Positions 52,160 to 61,835 of a stretch of DNA of 64,000 bases are shown here, one piece after another. Both the position numbers and the translations under genes were made by a program. The stretch is from Streptomyces sp. XY006 (GTDB lineage Bacteria > Actinomycetota > Actinomycetes > Streptomycetales > Streptomycetaceae). The notes below the pieces were generated by a model. That model was not told the DNA's origin and made no database searches. It worked only from the letters and a program-made list of their open reading frames with translations. The stretch spans positions 186,001-250,000 of the forward strand of contig NZ_NOKT01000004.1 of assembly GCF_002237655.1 (NCBI RefSeq), in the 5' to 3' direction. Within the stretch, counting starts at the first letter, position 1. Each line of letters starts with the position of its first letter.

Positions 52160-52519
52160 CCGGATCTCCTTGCGTGGAACTCCTCGCGCCGTCCCTGCGC
52201 CCTGGCCCGCCAGTCTGCCAGTCCCGCGTGAGCTGCGGGTAAGCCTGTGGAAAGGGCCCGTTCCGCTTGGTTCCCGGCTGTGGACGAACGACGCGTCGGC
52301 GCTGACGCTCCGACATATCGACGCCTGCGCGGGCCGGGTGGTTCTCACGGCAGCTCATGGCGGGACCGGGCGGCACCGGGCAGGACCAGGCGGGACCGGG
52401 CGGGAGCGGGGGAACCGGGCGGGGCCTGCGGTGCGCGCGGCCGGGCGTCGGCGTGGTCTTCGTCCTCCTCGGGAGCGTCGACCGTTCCGGATAAGTCGGA
52501 CAACTGGGATGATCGTGGC
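52160..52519. other. Divergent intergenic region, corA / methyltransferase
   Basis: 360 bp without a supported gene. It includes a run of six 10-bp GCGGGACCGG-type repeats (52360-52419). Just before the methyltransferase start there is an AT-richer stretch (TTCCGGATAAGTCGGACAAC, 52486-52505). Promoters for both flanking genes should lie here. Confidence 0.5.
52360..52419. repeat. About six 10-bp tandem repeats
   Basis: GCGGGACCGG, GCGGCACCGG, GCAGGACCAG, GCGGGACCGG, GCGGGAGCGG and a degenerate sixth unit follow each other in 10-bp steps, close to one helical turn. Confidence 0.85.
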
Positions 52520-53311
52520 ATGACGCGAACCGATGGGTACCTCCTCGACACCCGGCAGACCGAGGCGGCCGAGCACTTCAGCGCCTTCGCCGCACTCTTC
52601 GACCCGACGACGTTCCGGCACCTCGAAGCGCTCGGTGTGGGATCCGGCTGGCGCTGCTGGGAGGTCGGGGCCGGCACGACCGTGGTGTCCTGGCTGGCGA
52701 AGAAGGTCGGCCCGACCGGACGCGTCGTCGCGACCGACACCGACACCGCCCGGCTGGCCTCCGCGTCCCGGCCACCCGTCGAGGTACGCGCCCACGAGCT
52801 CGGGTCGCAGGAACCGCCCGGGGAGGGCTTCGACCTGGTGCACGCGCGTCTCGCCCTCGTCCACGTCACCGACCGGGAGCGGGCGCTGCGGTCCATGGTC
52901 CGGGCCCTGCGCCCCGGCGGCCGTCTCCTCGTCGAGGACGCCGACCCCGGCCTGCAGCCCCTGCTGTGCCCCGACGAGTACGGCCCCGAGCAGCAGCTCG
53001 CGAACCGGCTGCGCAGCGGCTTCCGCAAGCTGCTCGCCGACCGCGGCACCGAACTGCCCTGCGGCCGTACCCTGCCCCGCATGCTGCGGGAGGCCGGCCT
53101 GACCCGCGTCCACGCCGACGCCTACTTCCCGCTCGCCTCGCCGGCCTGCGCGGCCCTGGAGTCCGTCACCATCCGCCAGATCCGCGACCAACTGGTCGCC
53201 GCCGGACTCGCCACGGATCAGGAGATCGACCGCCACCTCGCGAACGTCACCTCCGGCGCGCTCGACCTGACCACCCCGCCCATGATCACGGCGTGGGGAC
53301 GCAAGGCGTAG
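52520..53311 (+). CDS. Class I SAM-dependent methyltransferase
   Basis: 263-aa methyltransferase, ATG 52520. Motif I WRCWEVGAGTTVVSWLAKKVG, acidic site VVATDTDTARLAS, post-motif FDLVHARLALVHVTDRERAL and VRALRPGGRLLVEDADPGLQP. The C-terminal half is helical (QQLANRLRSGFRKLLADRG) and ends with TPPMITAWGRKA. Substrate unknown. A 27-bp repeat array fills the gap to the convergent psuK-like gene. Confidence 0.85.
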   Translation: MTRTDGYLLDTRQTEAAEHFSAFAALFDPTTFRHLEALGVGSGWRCWEVGAGTTVVSWLAKKVGPTGRVVATDTDTARLASASRPPVEVRAHELGSQEPPGEGFDLVHARLALVHVTDRERALRSMVRALRPGGRLLVEDADPGLQPLLCPDEYGPEQQLANRLRSGFRKLLADRGTELPCGRTLPRMLREAGLTRVHADAYFPLASPACAALESVTIRQIRDQLVAAGLATDQEIDRHLANVTSGALDLTTPPMITAWGRKA

Positions 53312-53383
53312 CGGGCTGGGGCACGGAGCCGGTCCAGAAACCGGAGCGACGCACCGGCACGGCCGGCGCAGGGGAGCGCGGAC

Positions 53384-53518
53384 CGGCACGGCAGTGCGTC
53401 GGCGCGCGTGGCGCAGGGCAGTGCGTCGGCGCGCGTGGCGCTGGGCCGGGCGTCGGTATGAGTGGCGCAGGGCAGCGCGTCGGTACCACGGGCGCAGGAC
53501 AGGGCGTACCACTGGCGT
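53384..53518. repeat. Tandem array, about five units of 27 bp
   Basis: Units begin near 53384 (26 bp), 53410, 53437, 53464 and 53491, with the theme GGCGCAGGGCAGNGCGTCGG. The array lies between the convergent methyltransferase (stop 53311) and psuK-like (stop 53530) genes. Confidence 0.9.
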
Positions 53519-53529
53519 CGCGCGCACCG

Positions 53530-54618
53530 TCACTCCGGCGACGGCGGCCGTCCGCCCACCCGTTCCACCGCCCGCGCACCGGCCCGGCAGCCCTCCGCCG
53601 CCGCGGACTCCGGATCGGCGCCCGCGAGCAGGGCGGCCAGGAACGCGCCCGTGAAGGCGTCTCCGGCGCCCGTCGTGTCCCGCGCCCTCGCCGGCACGGC
53701 CGGAACGCGGGCGCACACCTTCCCCGCACGGGCCACGAGCGCCCCCTCGCAGCCCTGCTTGGCGACCACCAGCGGAATGCGCCGGCTCAGCGCGGCCGCC
53801 GCGTCGGCCGCGTCGGTGACGCCCGTCAGCAGGCACGCCTCGTCCCGGCTGGGCAGCAGCACGTCCACGCCCTCGACGAGCGACAGGAAGCGCTCCGCGC
53901 CGAGCTGTCCGAGGAACCCCGCCGACGCCGGGTCCACACTCACGGGCACGCCACGCGCGCGTGCCGCCTCCAGGGCCACGGCCGCCAGTGCGCGACTCGA
54001 TTCCGAGAACAGGAGGTAGCCCGACAGATGGAGACGGGCGACGCCGTCGAGCAGCGCGTCCGACCAGTCGGCGGGTTCGAGCCGCAGCGACGCCCCGCTG
54101 TCGGTGAGGAACGTCCGCTCCGCGGCGGCGCCCTCGTCGACCAGGCAGATCACCGTCCCGGTCGGTGCCTGCGGGTCGACGACGAGTCGCGGCCGTACGC
54201 CCTGCGCTGCCAGTTCCCGTTCGTGCCAGGCGGCCGCGTCCGCACCGACCCGCCCGAGCAGCCGCACCTCGGCGCCCTGGTGCGCGGCCCAGCACGCCAC
54301 ATTGGCGCCCGCCCCGCCCGGCACCGTCCGGATGGTGGCGGCCGTGTCCGTACCGGCGGCGAGTGGCGCCCGATGCCGAGCGACGACATCCGTGACGACG
54401 TCCCCTACGACGAGCAGCCCGCTAGGCACCCCCGAGCCGCCACCCGTCGAGCCCGGCGCGGCCGCCGCGCCCGGACGGCCCGCCGCGCCCGGGCCGCCCG
54501 TCGAGCCCGCGCCCCCGAGCCCTGAGCCCGCCCCGGGACCGCCCACCGACTCCGCACCGCCCCCGGCGGAGCCTGAACCGGTACCGCCACCCCCGGCCCC
54601 GCCCCCGACCCCGCTCAT
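53530..54618 (-). CDS. psuK: PfkB-family sugar kinase, probable pseudouridine kinase, with Gly-rich N-terminus
   Basis: Phosphorylates pseudouridine (predicted) to feed PsuG. The kinase body starts around SGLLVVGDVVTDVVARH and has PGGAGANVACWAAHQGA, LSGYLLF, VSVDPASAGF, and the catalytic anion hole DTTGAGDAFTGAFLAAL near the end. ATG 54618 overlaps the psuG stop (ATGA), giving 362 aa, but the first 63 residues are almost only Gly, Ala, Ser and Pro, which PfkB kinases lack. GTG 54429 would give a normal 299-aa enzyme. Whether the Gly-rich extension is translated is open. It forms an operon with psuG. Confidence 0.82.
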   Translation of the reverse strand: MSGVGGGAGGGGTGSGSAGGGAESVGGPGAGSGLGGAGSTGGPGAAGRPGAAAAPGSTGGGSGVPSGLLVVGDVVTDVVARHRAPLAAGTDTAATIRTVPGGAGANVACWAAHQGAEVRLLGRVGADAAAWHERELAAQGVRPRLVVDPQAPTGTVICLVDEGAAAERTFLTDSGASLRLEPADWSDALLDGVARLHLSGYLLFSESSRALAAVALEAARARGVPVSVDPASAGFLGQLGAERFLSLVEGVDVLLPSRDEACLLTGVTDAADAAAALSRRIPLVVAKQGCEGALVARAGKVCARVPAVPARARDTTGAGDAFTGAFLAALLAGADPESAAAEGCRAGARAVERVGGRPPSPE

Positions 54619-55523
54619 CCCCGAGTCCAGGCCGCCGCGATCCGCGCCGCCAGGCGGACATTGCCGCGGACCGCCGCCAGGTTGGCCTCCAGGGAGGCAC
54701 CGTCGGTGTGCCGCACCAGATAGTCGAGCAGGAACGGCGTGACCGCCTGGCCGGTGACTCCCTCCGCCTCGCACGCGTGCAGCGCGTCCGCGAGCACGCG
54801 TGCGTGCAGCTCCGGATCGAGCTGTTCCTCCTCGGGAACGGGATTCGCGACGATCAGCGCCGACTCCGGCCCGGCGAGCGTGTCCTGCGCCCGCATGACG
54901 TCCGCCACCTGCTCCGGCGTCCCCAGCGTCCAGTCCACCGGATGTCCCGAGTCGGACAGGTAGAAGCCGGGGAAGCGGTCCGTCCCGTACCCGGCCACCG
55001 CGACCCCGAGCGTCTCCAGCCGCTGCAGGGTCGCCGGCACGTCCAGGATCGACTTCACCCCGGCACACACCACCGTGATCCGCGTCCGGGCGAGCAGGCC
55101 CAGATCCGCCGACTCGTCCTGCGTGGCCGTCCACTCCCGGTGCACCCCGCCGAGCCCGCCCGTCGCGAAGACCCGGACCCCGGCCAGCGCCGCGAGCAGC
55201 GCCGTCGCCGACACCGTGGTCGCCCCGCTCGCCCCGGAGGCCACCGCGAGCGGCAGGTCGCGATGGCCCAGCTTGCGGATCCCGTCCTCGTTCGCGACCC
55301 GCTCCAGCTGCTCCTTGTCGAGCCCGACACGAGGCCGCCCGTCGAGAACGGCGATCGTCGCCGGGACCGCGCCCTCCTGCCGCACGGCCGTCTCCAGCTC
55401 CAGCGCCACCCGGAGGTTGCGGGGCCGCGGCAGCCCGTGGGCTATGATCGTGGACTCCAGCGCCACCACGGGCTGACCCGCGTCGAGCGCCTCCCGCACC
55501 TCTTCGGACACCACCAGCACCAC
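54615..55523 (-). CDS. psuG: Pseudouridine-5'-phosphate glycosidase
   Basis: Cleaves pseudouridine 5'-phosphate to uracil and ribose 5-phosphate. 302 aa from GTG 55523 with AGGAGG seven bases upstream. Family signatures: VALESTIIAHGLPRPRNL at the N-terminus, the catalytic Lys in AGVKSILDVPATLQRLETLGV, GGLGGVHREW, and VAGYGTDRFPGFYLSDSG. The C-terminus (GQAVTPFLLDYLVRHTDGASLEANLA) matches too. It is followed by psuK with a 4-bp overlap. No transporter is adjacent. Confidence 0.95.
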   Translation of the reverse strand: MVLVVSEEVREALDAGQPVVALESTIIAHGLPRPRNLRVALELETAVRQEGAVPATIAVLDGRPRVGLDKEQLERVANEDGIRKLGHRDLPLAVASGASGATTVSATALLAALAGVRVFATGGLGGVHREWTATQDESADLGLLARTRITVVCAGVKSILDVPATLQRLETLGVAVAGYGTDRFPGFYLSDSGHPVDWTLGTPEQVADVMRAQDTLAGPESALIVANPVPEEEQLDPELHARVLADALHACEAEGVTGQAVTPFLLDYLVRHTDGASLEANLAAVRGNVRLAARIAAAWTRG

Positions 55524-55630
55524 GCGCCTGCCTCCTGTCAGCCGGCCAGTCGGTCTTCCCTCATCTCTGGCGGGCGGCACACCGGGCCAAACCCTTGCGG
55601 GCCGTCGGACACCTCACGAGCCTGGGGTGC

Positions 55631-56059
55631 ATGACGGACCACACAGCACGTCTCGACCACGTCGTCCTCTGGGTGCGCGACCCGCTCGCCGCCGCCGACT
55701 TCTATGAGAAGGCCGTCGGGCTGGAGGCGCTCCGGCTCGGCGAGTTCGCCGCCGGCGAGGTGCCGTTCCCCTCCGTACGCGTCAACGACGAGACCATCCT
55801 CGACCTCATGCCGCTGACCTTCGCCGAACGCATGACGATGCTGCCCGGCGCCGCGGACAGCGCCGGGCACCCCGTGAACCACGTCTGCCTGTCCCTGGCC
55901 CACGGCGACTTCGACGCGCTTCTCAGCCGCCTCCAGGAACGCTCCGTGCCGGTGTCCGACCTCTCCTACGACTCGTTCGGGGCCCGGGGCAAGGCCACCC
56001 GCAGCTTCTACTTCCGCGACCCGGACGGCAACGTCTTCGAGGCACGGCACTACGACTGA
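55631..56059 (+). CDS. VOC family (glyoxalase/bleomycin-resistance-like) protein
   Basis: 142-aa metalloenzyme-fold protein, ATG 55631 (MTDHTARLDHVVLWVRD). Paired beta-alpha-beta-beta-beta modules: LDHVVLWVRDPLAAADFYEKAVGLE and HVCLSLAHGDFDALLSRLQERSV; metal-ligand candidates are the first His, a central His in NHVCLS and Glu in GNVFEARHYD. Fosfomycin-type or glyoxalase-like activity cannot be told. It is divergent from psuG and convergent with ogt. Confidence 0.87.
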   Translation: MTDHTARLDHVVLWVRDPLAAADFYEKAVGLEALRLGEFAAGEVPFPSVRVNDETILDLMPLTFAERMTMLPGAADSAGHPVNHVCLSLAHGDFDALLSRLQERSVPVSDLSYDSFGARGKATRSFYFRDPDGNVFEARHYD

Positions 56060-56080
56060 CCGGACGGCCTTCACCGACCC

Positions 56081-56142
56081 ACCGGCCCGGTCCGCCGCAA
56101 GCCCGCGCACCCGTGTCGCGGCGCGGACCGGCCCGGTCCGCC
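56081..56142. repeat. 16-bp direct repeat at the ogt 3' end
   Basis: ACCGGCCCGGTCCGCC occurs at 56081-56096 and 56127-56142; the second copy ends at the first base of the ogt stop codon (CTA, 56142-56144). Each copy contains a self-complementary ACCGGCCCGGT-like core, so it may also serve as a terminator. Confidence 0.85.
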
Positions 56143-56696
56143 TAGAAGAGCGGCTCGGGCAGCACCCCTTCCAGGGCGAGCAGCTTCCGCTTGGTCTCCA
56201 GCCCGCCCCCGAACCCGCCGATGCCGCCGCCGCTCTCGACGACCCGATGGCACGGCACCACCACCGGGAGCGGATTGGCCCCCATCGCCATGCCCACGGC
56301 CTGCGCGGCGCCCGGCTGCCCGACCCGCCCGGCCAGATCGCCGTACCCCACGACCGAGCCGTACGGCACGCCGTCGGCGAGGGCACGCAGGACCTGCCGG
56401 TTGAAGCCGGAGATCAGCGACCAGTCCAGCGGCAGGTCGAAGTCCTTGCGCTCACCGGCGAAGTACGCCTCCACCTGGCCTATCGCCTCGGCCAGCAGCG
56501 GGGAGCCGGGCGCCTCCACGGGCTCGGTGCCGAACCGCGACGCCAGCCGCTCGACCGCCCGCTCCCGCACCGCCTCCGTGGCATGGAAGACCACGTTGAC
56601 CAGGCCGTCCTTCGTCGCGGCCAGCAGCAGCGGACCGATCCCGGTGCCCACCACGGCCCATACGACCCGCTGCCCGTCCTGCCCCTGACTGTCCAT
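56142..56696 (-). CDS. ogt: Methylated-DNA-[protein]-cysteine S-methyltransferase
   Basis: Suicide repair protein that removes O6-alkyl groups from guanine. 184 aa, ATG 56696. The active-site Cys149 lies in the motif VVPCHRVV, followed by the GGFGGGLETKRKLLALEG helix. The N-terminal ribonuclease-H-like domain is present, as is YGDLAGRVGQPGAAQAVGMAMGANPLP (DNA-binding HTH and arginine finger region). Length is normal for Ogt/MGMT. It seems to be a single gene; an 18-bp repeat array lies in its upstream region. Confidence 0.95.
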   Translation of the reverse strand: MDSQGQDGQRVVWAVVGTGIGPLLLAATKDGLVNVVFHATEAVRERAVERLASRFGTEPVEAPGSPLLAEAIGQVEAYFAGERKDFDLPLDWSLISGFNRQVLRALADGVPYGSVVGYGDLAGRVGQPGAAQAVGMAMGANPLPVVVPCHRVVESGGGIGGFGGGLETKRKLLALEGVLPEPLF

Positions 56697-56740
56697 GCGC
56701 CCACGGTACGACCCACCACTGACAACGCCGCCGCCGTGAG

Positions 56741-56830
56741 CCGGCCACGCACCAGGGACCAGCCACGCATCAGGCGTCGGCCACGCACCAGGGACCGGTC
56801 ACGCATCAGGCGCCGGTCACCCGCCGACGG
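56741..56830. repeat. Tandem array, five units of 18 bp, containing the GDPD stop
   Basis: Units at 56741, 56759, 56777, 56795 and 56813, types CCGGCCACGCACCAGGGA and CC(G/A)G(T/C)CACGCATCAGGCG alternating. The GDPD stop (TCA, 56817-56819) is in the last unit. Units 4 and 5 share the same TCA at that position. Confidence 0.95.
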
Positions 56831-57692
56831 CCTCCCTGACCACGTCCGGCCTGTTCGTGATGATCCCGTCGACGCCGTACCCGGCGACCCGCTGGGCCGT
56901 CGCCGCGTCGTCAACCGTCCAGGTGAAGACCTCCATCGGTCTGCCGTGCGGCCCGGTGAACGCCTGGACGGACGACACGTACGCCAGGCTGAGCGAACCG
57001 TGCGACGGGTTGATCTGGTCGGCGAAGCCGGCCAGCCCCGGCAGGTCCGACACGGGGGGCGTCCCCAGGAGCCCGGTCTTCACCCCGGGTTTCAGCGCGT
57101 GCACCGTCCGCACGCTGTCCGCGCTGAAGCTCTGCACGATCAGCCGGCCCGCCAGATGCGACCGGTCGAGCCAGCCCTCGTTGCTGAGGACCTTCAGCGT
57201 CTGGCGCTCGATGCCCGGGTACAGCTCCGGGTTCTTGATCTCCAGCAGCAGCTTCTGGTGGTGGCGCTCGACGCGGTGCACGAACTGTTCCAGTGTCGGC
57301 ACGCGCGCGCCCGCGTACGCGGGGCCGAACCAGCTGCCCGCGTCCAGCCGGGCGATCTCCCGGGCCGTGAAGTCCCGCACCCTCCAGGGAGCCCGGTCGG
57401 GGAAGACCTCCTCGACGTCGGTGGTGCGCCGCAGATTGTCGTCGTGGAGGACGACCAGCTCGCCGTCCCTGGTCCGCTGGACGTCGTTCTCCACCCAGCG
57501 GATGCCCAGCTCCGCCGCCTTGTCCACCGCGGCCAGCGTGTTCTCGGGCGCGTAGGCGGAGGCGCCCCGGTGGGCGATGACACGCGGCGGGCCGCCACCG
57601 TCGGTGGCGGCCCGCGCGGGGGAGGCGGGAAAGAGGAGGGCGGCGGTCCCCAGGAGCGCGGTGGTCGAGGCGGCAACAGTGCGCGCGTGCAT
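56817..57692 (-). CDS. Secreted glycerophosphodiester phosphodiesterase (GDPD)
   Basis: Hydrolyses glycerophosphodiesters outside the cell. 291 aa from ATG 57692 with GAGGAG upstream; a Sec signal peptide (TVAASTTALLGTAALLFPASPARA) is cleaved near ARA-ATDG. Catalytic features: VIAHRGASAYAPENT (His, Arg, Glu of HRG...PENT), ENDVQRTRDGELVVLHDDNLRRTT (metal and second His), LLLEIKNP, and the closing VFTWTVDD. It may serve phosphate or glycerol scavenging. Translation ends within the 18-bp array. Confidence 0.93.
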   Translation of the reverse strand: MHARTVAASTTALLGTAALLFPASPARAATDGGGPPRVIAHRGASAYAPENTLAAVDKAAELGIRWVENDVQRTRDGELVVLHDDNLRRTTDVEEVFPDRAPWRVRDFTAREIARLDAGSWFGPAYAGARVPTLEQFVHRVERHHQKLLLEIKNPELYPGIERQTLKVLSNEGWLDRSHLAGRLIVQSFSADSVRTVHALKPGVKTGLLGTPPVSDLPGLAGFADQINPSHGSLSLAYVSSVQAFTGPHGRPMEVFTWTVDDAATAQRVAGYGVDGIITNRPDVVREAVGG

Positions 57693-57983
57693 GCGTACTC
57701 CTCGCGTCGGACGGTCGTCGGCGTCATCACGGACAGCACAACTGTGACAGCAGAGGGTCAACGCGAGAGGGGTGCAGGATGGCCACAGGGTGAATGGAGC
57801 TGACCCAACTCCGCTCACTGGTGCCGCACAACTGGGGCGGGGCCGTGTTTCTTTGCGGGAAAGTCGTTCGACCATTCCGGTGGGAGTCATACTCTCTGCG
57901 TCAACCCTGACCGCCGGTGCGGTCCTGGGAGGGGGCGCACATCAGGTATTACGGGACGCAAAGGGCGGGAAGGGCAGCCGCGC

Positions 57984-58856
57984 ATGCAGGGCACGGTCGA
58001 CGGATTCAGCTACGGCCTGGTCACACCCCTGGTCGCCTACCTCATGGCCTGCCTCGGCGGCGCCCTGGGACTGCGCTGCACCACCAGATCCATGCTCGTC
58101 GCCCAGTCCTGGCGCCCCGGCTGGCTCGCCCTGGGGTCGGCCGCCATCGGCTCCGGCATATGGACCATGCACTTCATCGCCATGATGGGCTTCACGGTCC
58201 AGGAGGTCCCGATCCACTACGACAAGGCGATGACCTTCGCGAGCCTGGCCGTCGCGATCGTGATGGTGGGCGTCGGGATCTTCATCGTCGGCTACAAGGG
58301 CGCCCGCGGAACGGCCCTGTTCACCGGGGGCACCATCACCGGCCTGGGCATCGCCTCGATGCACTACCTCGGCATGGCGAGCATGAGCCTGGACGGGAAG
58401 CTGGAGTACAACACCTTCACCGTCGGCGCCTCCGTCGTGATCGCCATGTGTGCCGCCACCGCGGCGCTGTGGGCGGCCGGCCAGATCCGGGGCCTGATGT
58501 GGAGCGTCGGAGCCAGTCTCGTCATGGGCCTGGCCGTCAGCGGCATGCACTACACCGGGATGGCCGCCCTCAGCGTCCACCTCCACGGCACGGCCGAGCC
58601 CACCACGGGGGAGTCGCCGGCAGGCCTGCTCGCCCCCATGCTGATCGGCCCCCTGGCCTTCCTGCTGCTCGCGGGGGTCGTGGTGATGTTCGACCCGCTG
58701 ATGGTCATGGGCAAGCCCGCCGTCACCCCCGTCGAGCCCAAGCCCGGCATCCCCGCCCGCGCCCACGACACCGTCCACCACAACCCGGCCCGCCTGCGGT
58801 TCCGGCCCCACCGCCCCGTACGGCACCAGAGCTCCCGCGCCCCGCAAAACCGCTGA
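57984..58856 (+). CDS. MHYT-domain integral membrane sensor
   Basis: 290-aa protein with seven predicted helices and repeated MHYT-type motifs: [24 protein letters not shown] and [13 protein letters not shown], likely binding a metal (Cu) and sensing O2, CO or NO. No GGDEF/EAL or kinase domain follows, so this is a stand-alone MHYT protein. ATG 57984 with GGGAAGGG upstream. The C-terminal tail is His/Arg/Pro-rich and cytoplasmic. It is followed by uvrB 31 bp later on the same strand, though a functional link is not expected. Confidence 0.92.
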   Translation: MQGTVDGFSYGLVTPLVAYLMACLGGALGLRCTTRSMLVAQSWRPGWLALGSAAIGSGIWTMHFIAMMGFTVQEVPIHYDKAMTFASLAVAIVMVGVGIFIVGYKGARGTALFTGGTITGLGIASMHYLGMASMSLDGKLEYNTFTVGASVVIAMCAATAALWAAGQIRGLMWSVGASLVMGLAVSGMHYTGMAALSVHLHGTAEPTTGESPAGLLAPMLIGPLAFLLLAGVVVMFDPLMVMGKPAVTPVEPKPGIPARAHDTVHHNPARLRFRPHRPVRHQSSRAPQNR

Positions 58857-58887
58857 TCAGAGCAGGTTGTCAGTGGGAGGTCGTACG

Positions 58888-61041
<2,154 letters not shown>

Positions 61042-61046
61042 CGGCG

Positions 61047-61062
61047 CACCGCGCACGCGGTG
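61047..61062 (+). terminator. uvrB downstream hairpin
   Basis: CACCGCGCACGCGGTG, a self-complementary stem with a small loop, followed by TGTTGC, 5 nt after the stop. Confidence 0.55.
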
Positions 61063-61180
61063 TGTTGCAAGACCGACACAAAGTGCGGACCGGGGTACGT
61101 CGCTGTCAGTGCCCCTGCGTAGGGTGCTGGTCAACCGCGACTGCGCGGCAACAGGGGACGTTCGAGAGGGGAATCAGCGC

Positions 61181-61759
61181 GTGACCGTCAACATGACCAA
61201 GGGTCAGGCCATCAGTCTGCAGAAGAACGACGGGGGCAGCCTGACCGCGGTGCGCATGGGTCTCGGCTGGCAGGCGGCTCCCCGGCGCGGCCTGTTCGGC
61301 TCGCGCACGCGAGAGATCGACCTCGACGCCTCCGCCGTGCTGTTCGCCGACAAGCAGCCGGTCGACGTGGTCTTCTTCCGCCACCTGGTGAGTGACGACG
61401 GCTCGGTCCGCCACACCGGTGACAACCTGGTCGGCGGTGTCGGCCAGGGCGGCGACGACGAGGCGATCCTCGTCGACCTCGCGCGGGTCCCGGTTCACAT
61501 CGACCAGATCGTCTTCACCGTGAACTCCTTCACGGGCCAGACGTTCCAGGAGGTGCAGAACGCGTTCTGCCGCCTCGTCGACGAGACCAACGGCCAGGAG
61601 CTCGCCCGCTACACGCTGGCCGGCGGCGGCCAGTACACGGCCCAGATCATGGCCAAGGTGCACCGCTCGGGCTCCGGCTGGACGATGACGGCCCTGGGCA
61701 ACCCGGCCAACGGCCGCACCTTCCAGGACCTGATGCCGGCCATCCTGCCGGTGCTCTGA
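61181..61759 (+). CDS. TerD-family protein
   Basis: 192-aa cytoplasmic protein of the TerD family (tellurite/stress resistance, Ca2+-binding). GTG 61181 with GAGGGGA upstream ([15 protein letters not shown]). The typical core is [86 protein letters not shown] and [23 protein letters not shown]; conserved acidic residues (DLDAS, DDE) are Ca2+ ligands in this fold. It is upstream of and probably co-transcribed with the TerD-fusion gene (76-bp gap). Its role in development or stress is inferred from Streptomyces studies. Confidence 0.93.
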   Translation: MTVNMTKGQAISLQKNDGGSLTAVRMGLGWQAAPRRGLFGSRTREIDLDASAVLFADKQPVDVVFFRHLVSDDGSVRHTGDNLVGGVGQGGDDEAILVDLARVPVHIDQIVFTVNSFTGQTFQEVQNAFCRLVDETNGQELARYTLAGGGQYTAQIMAKVHRSGSGWTMTALGNPANGRTFQDLMPAILPVL

Positions 61760-61835
61760 GAGCACCCGGGACCGGGACCGGTGGGCCCGGCGGGCAGCAC
61801 ACGACACCACACAACGACACAGGGGGACGAAGGCG

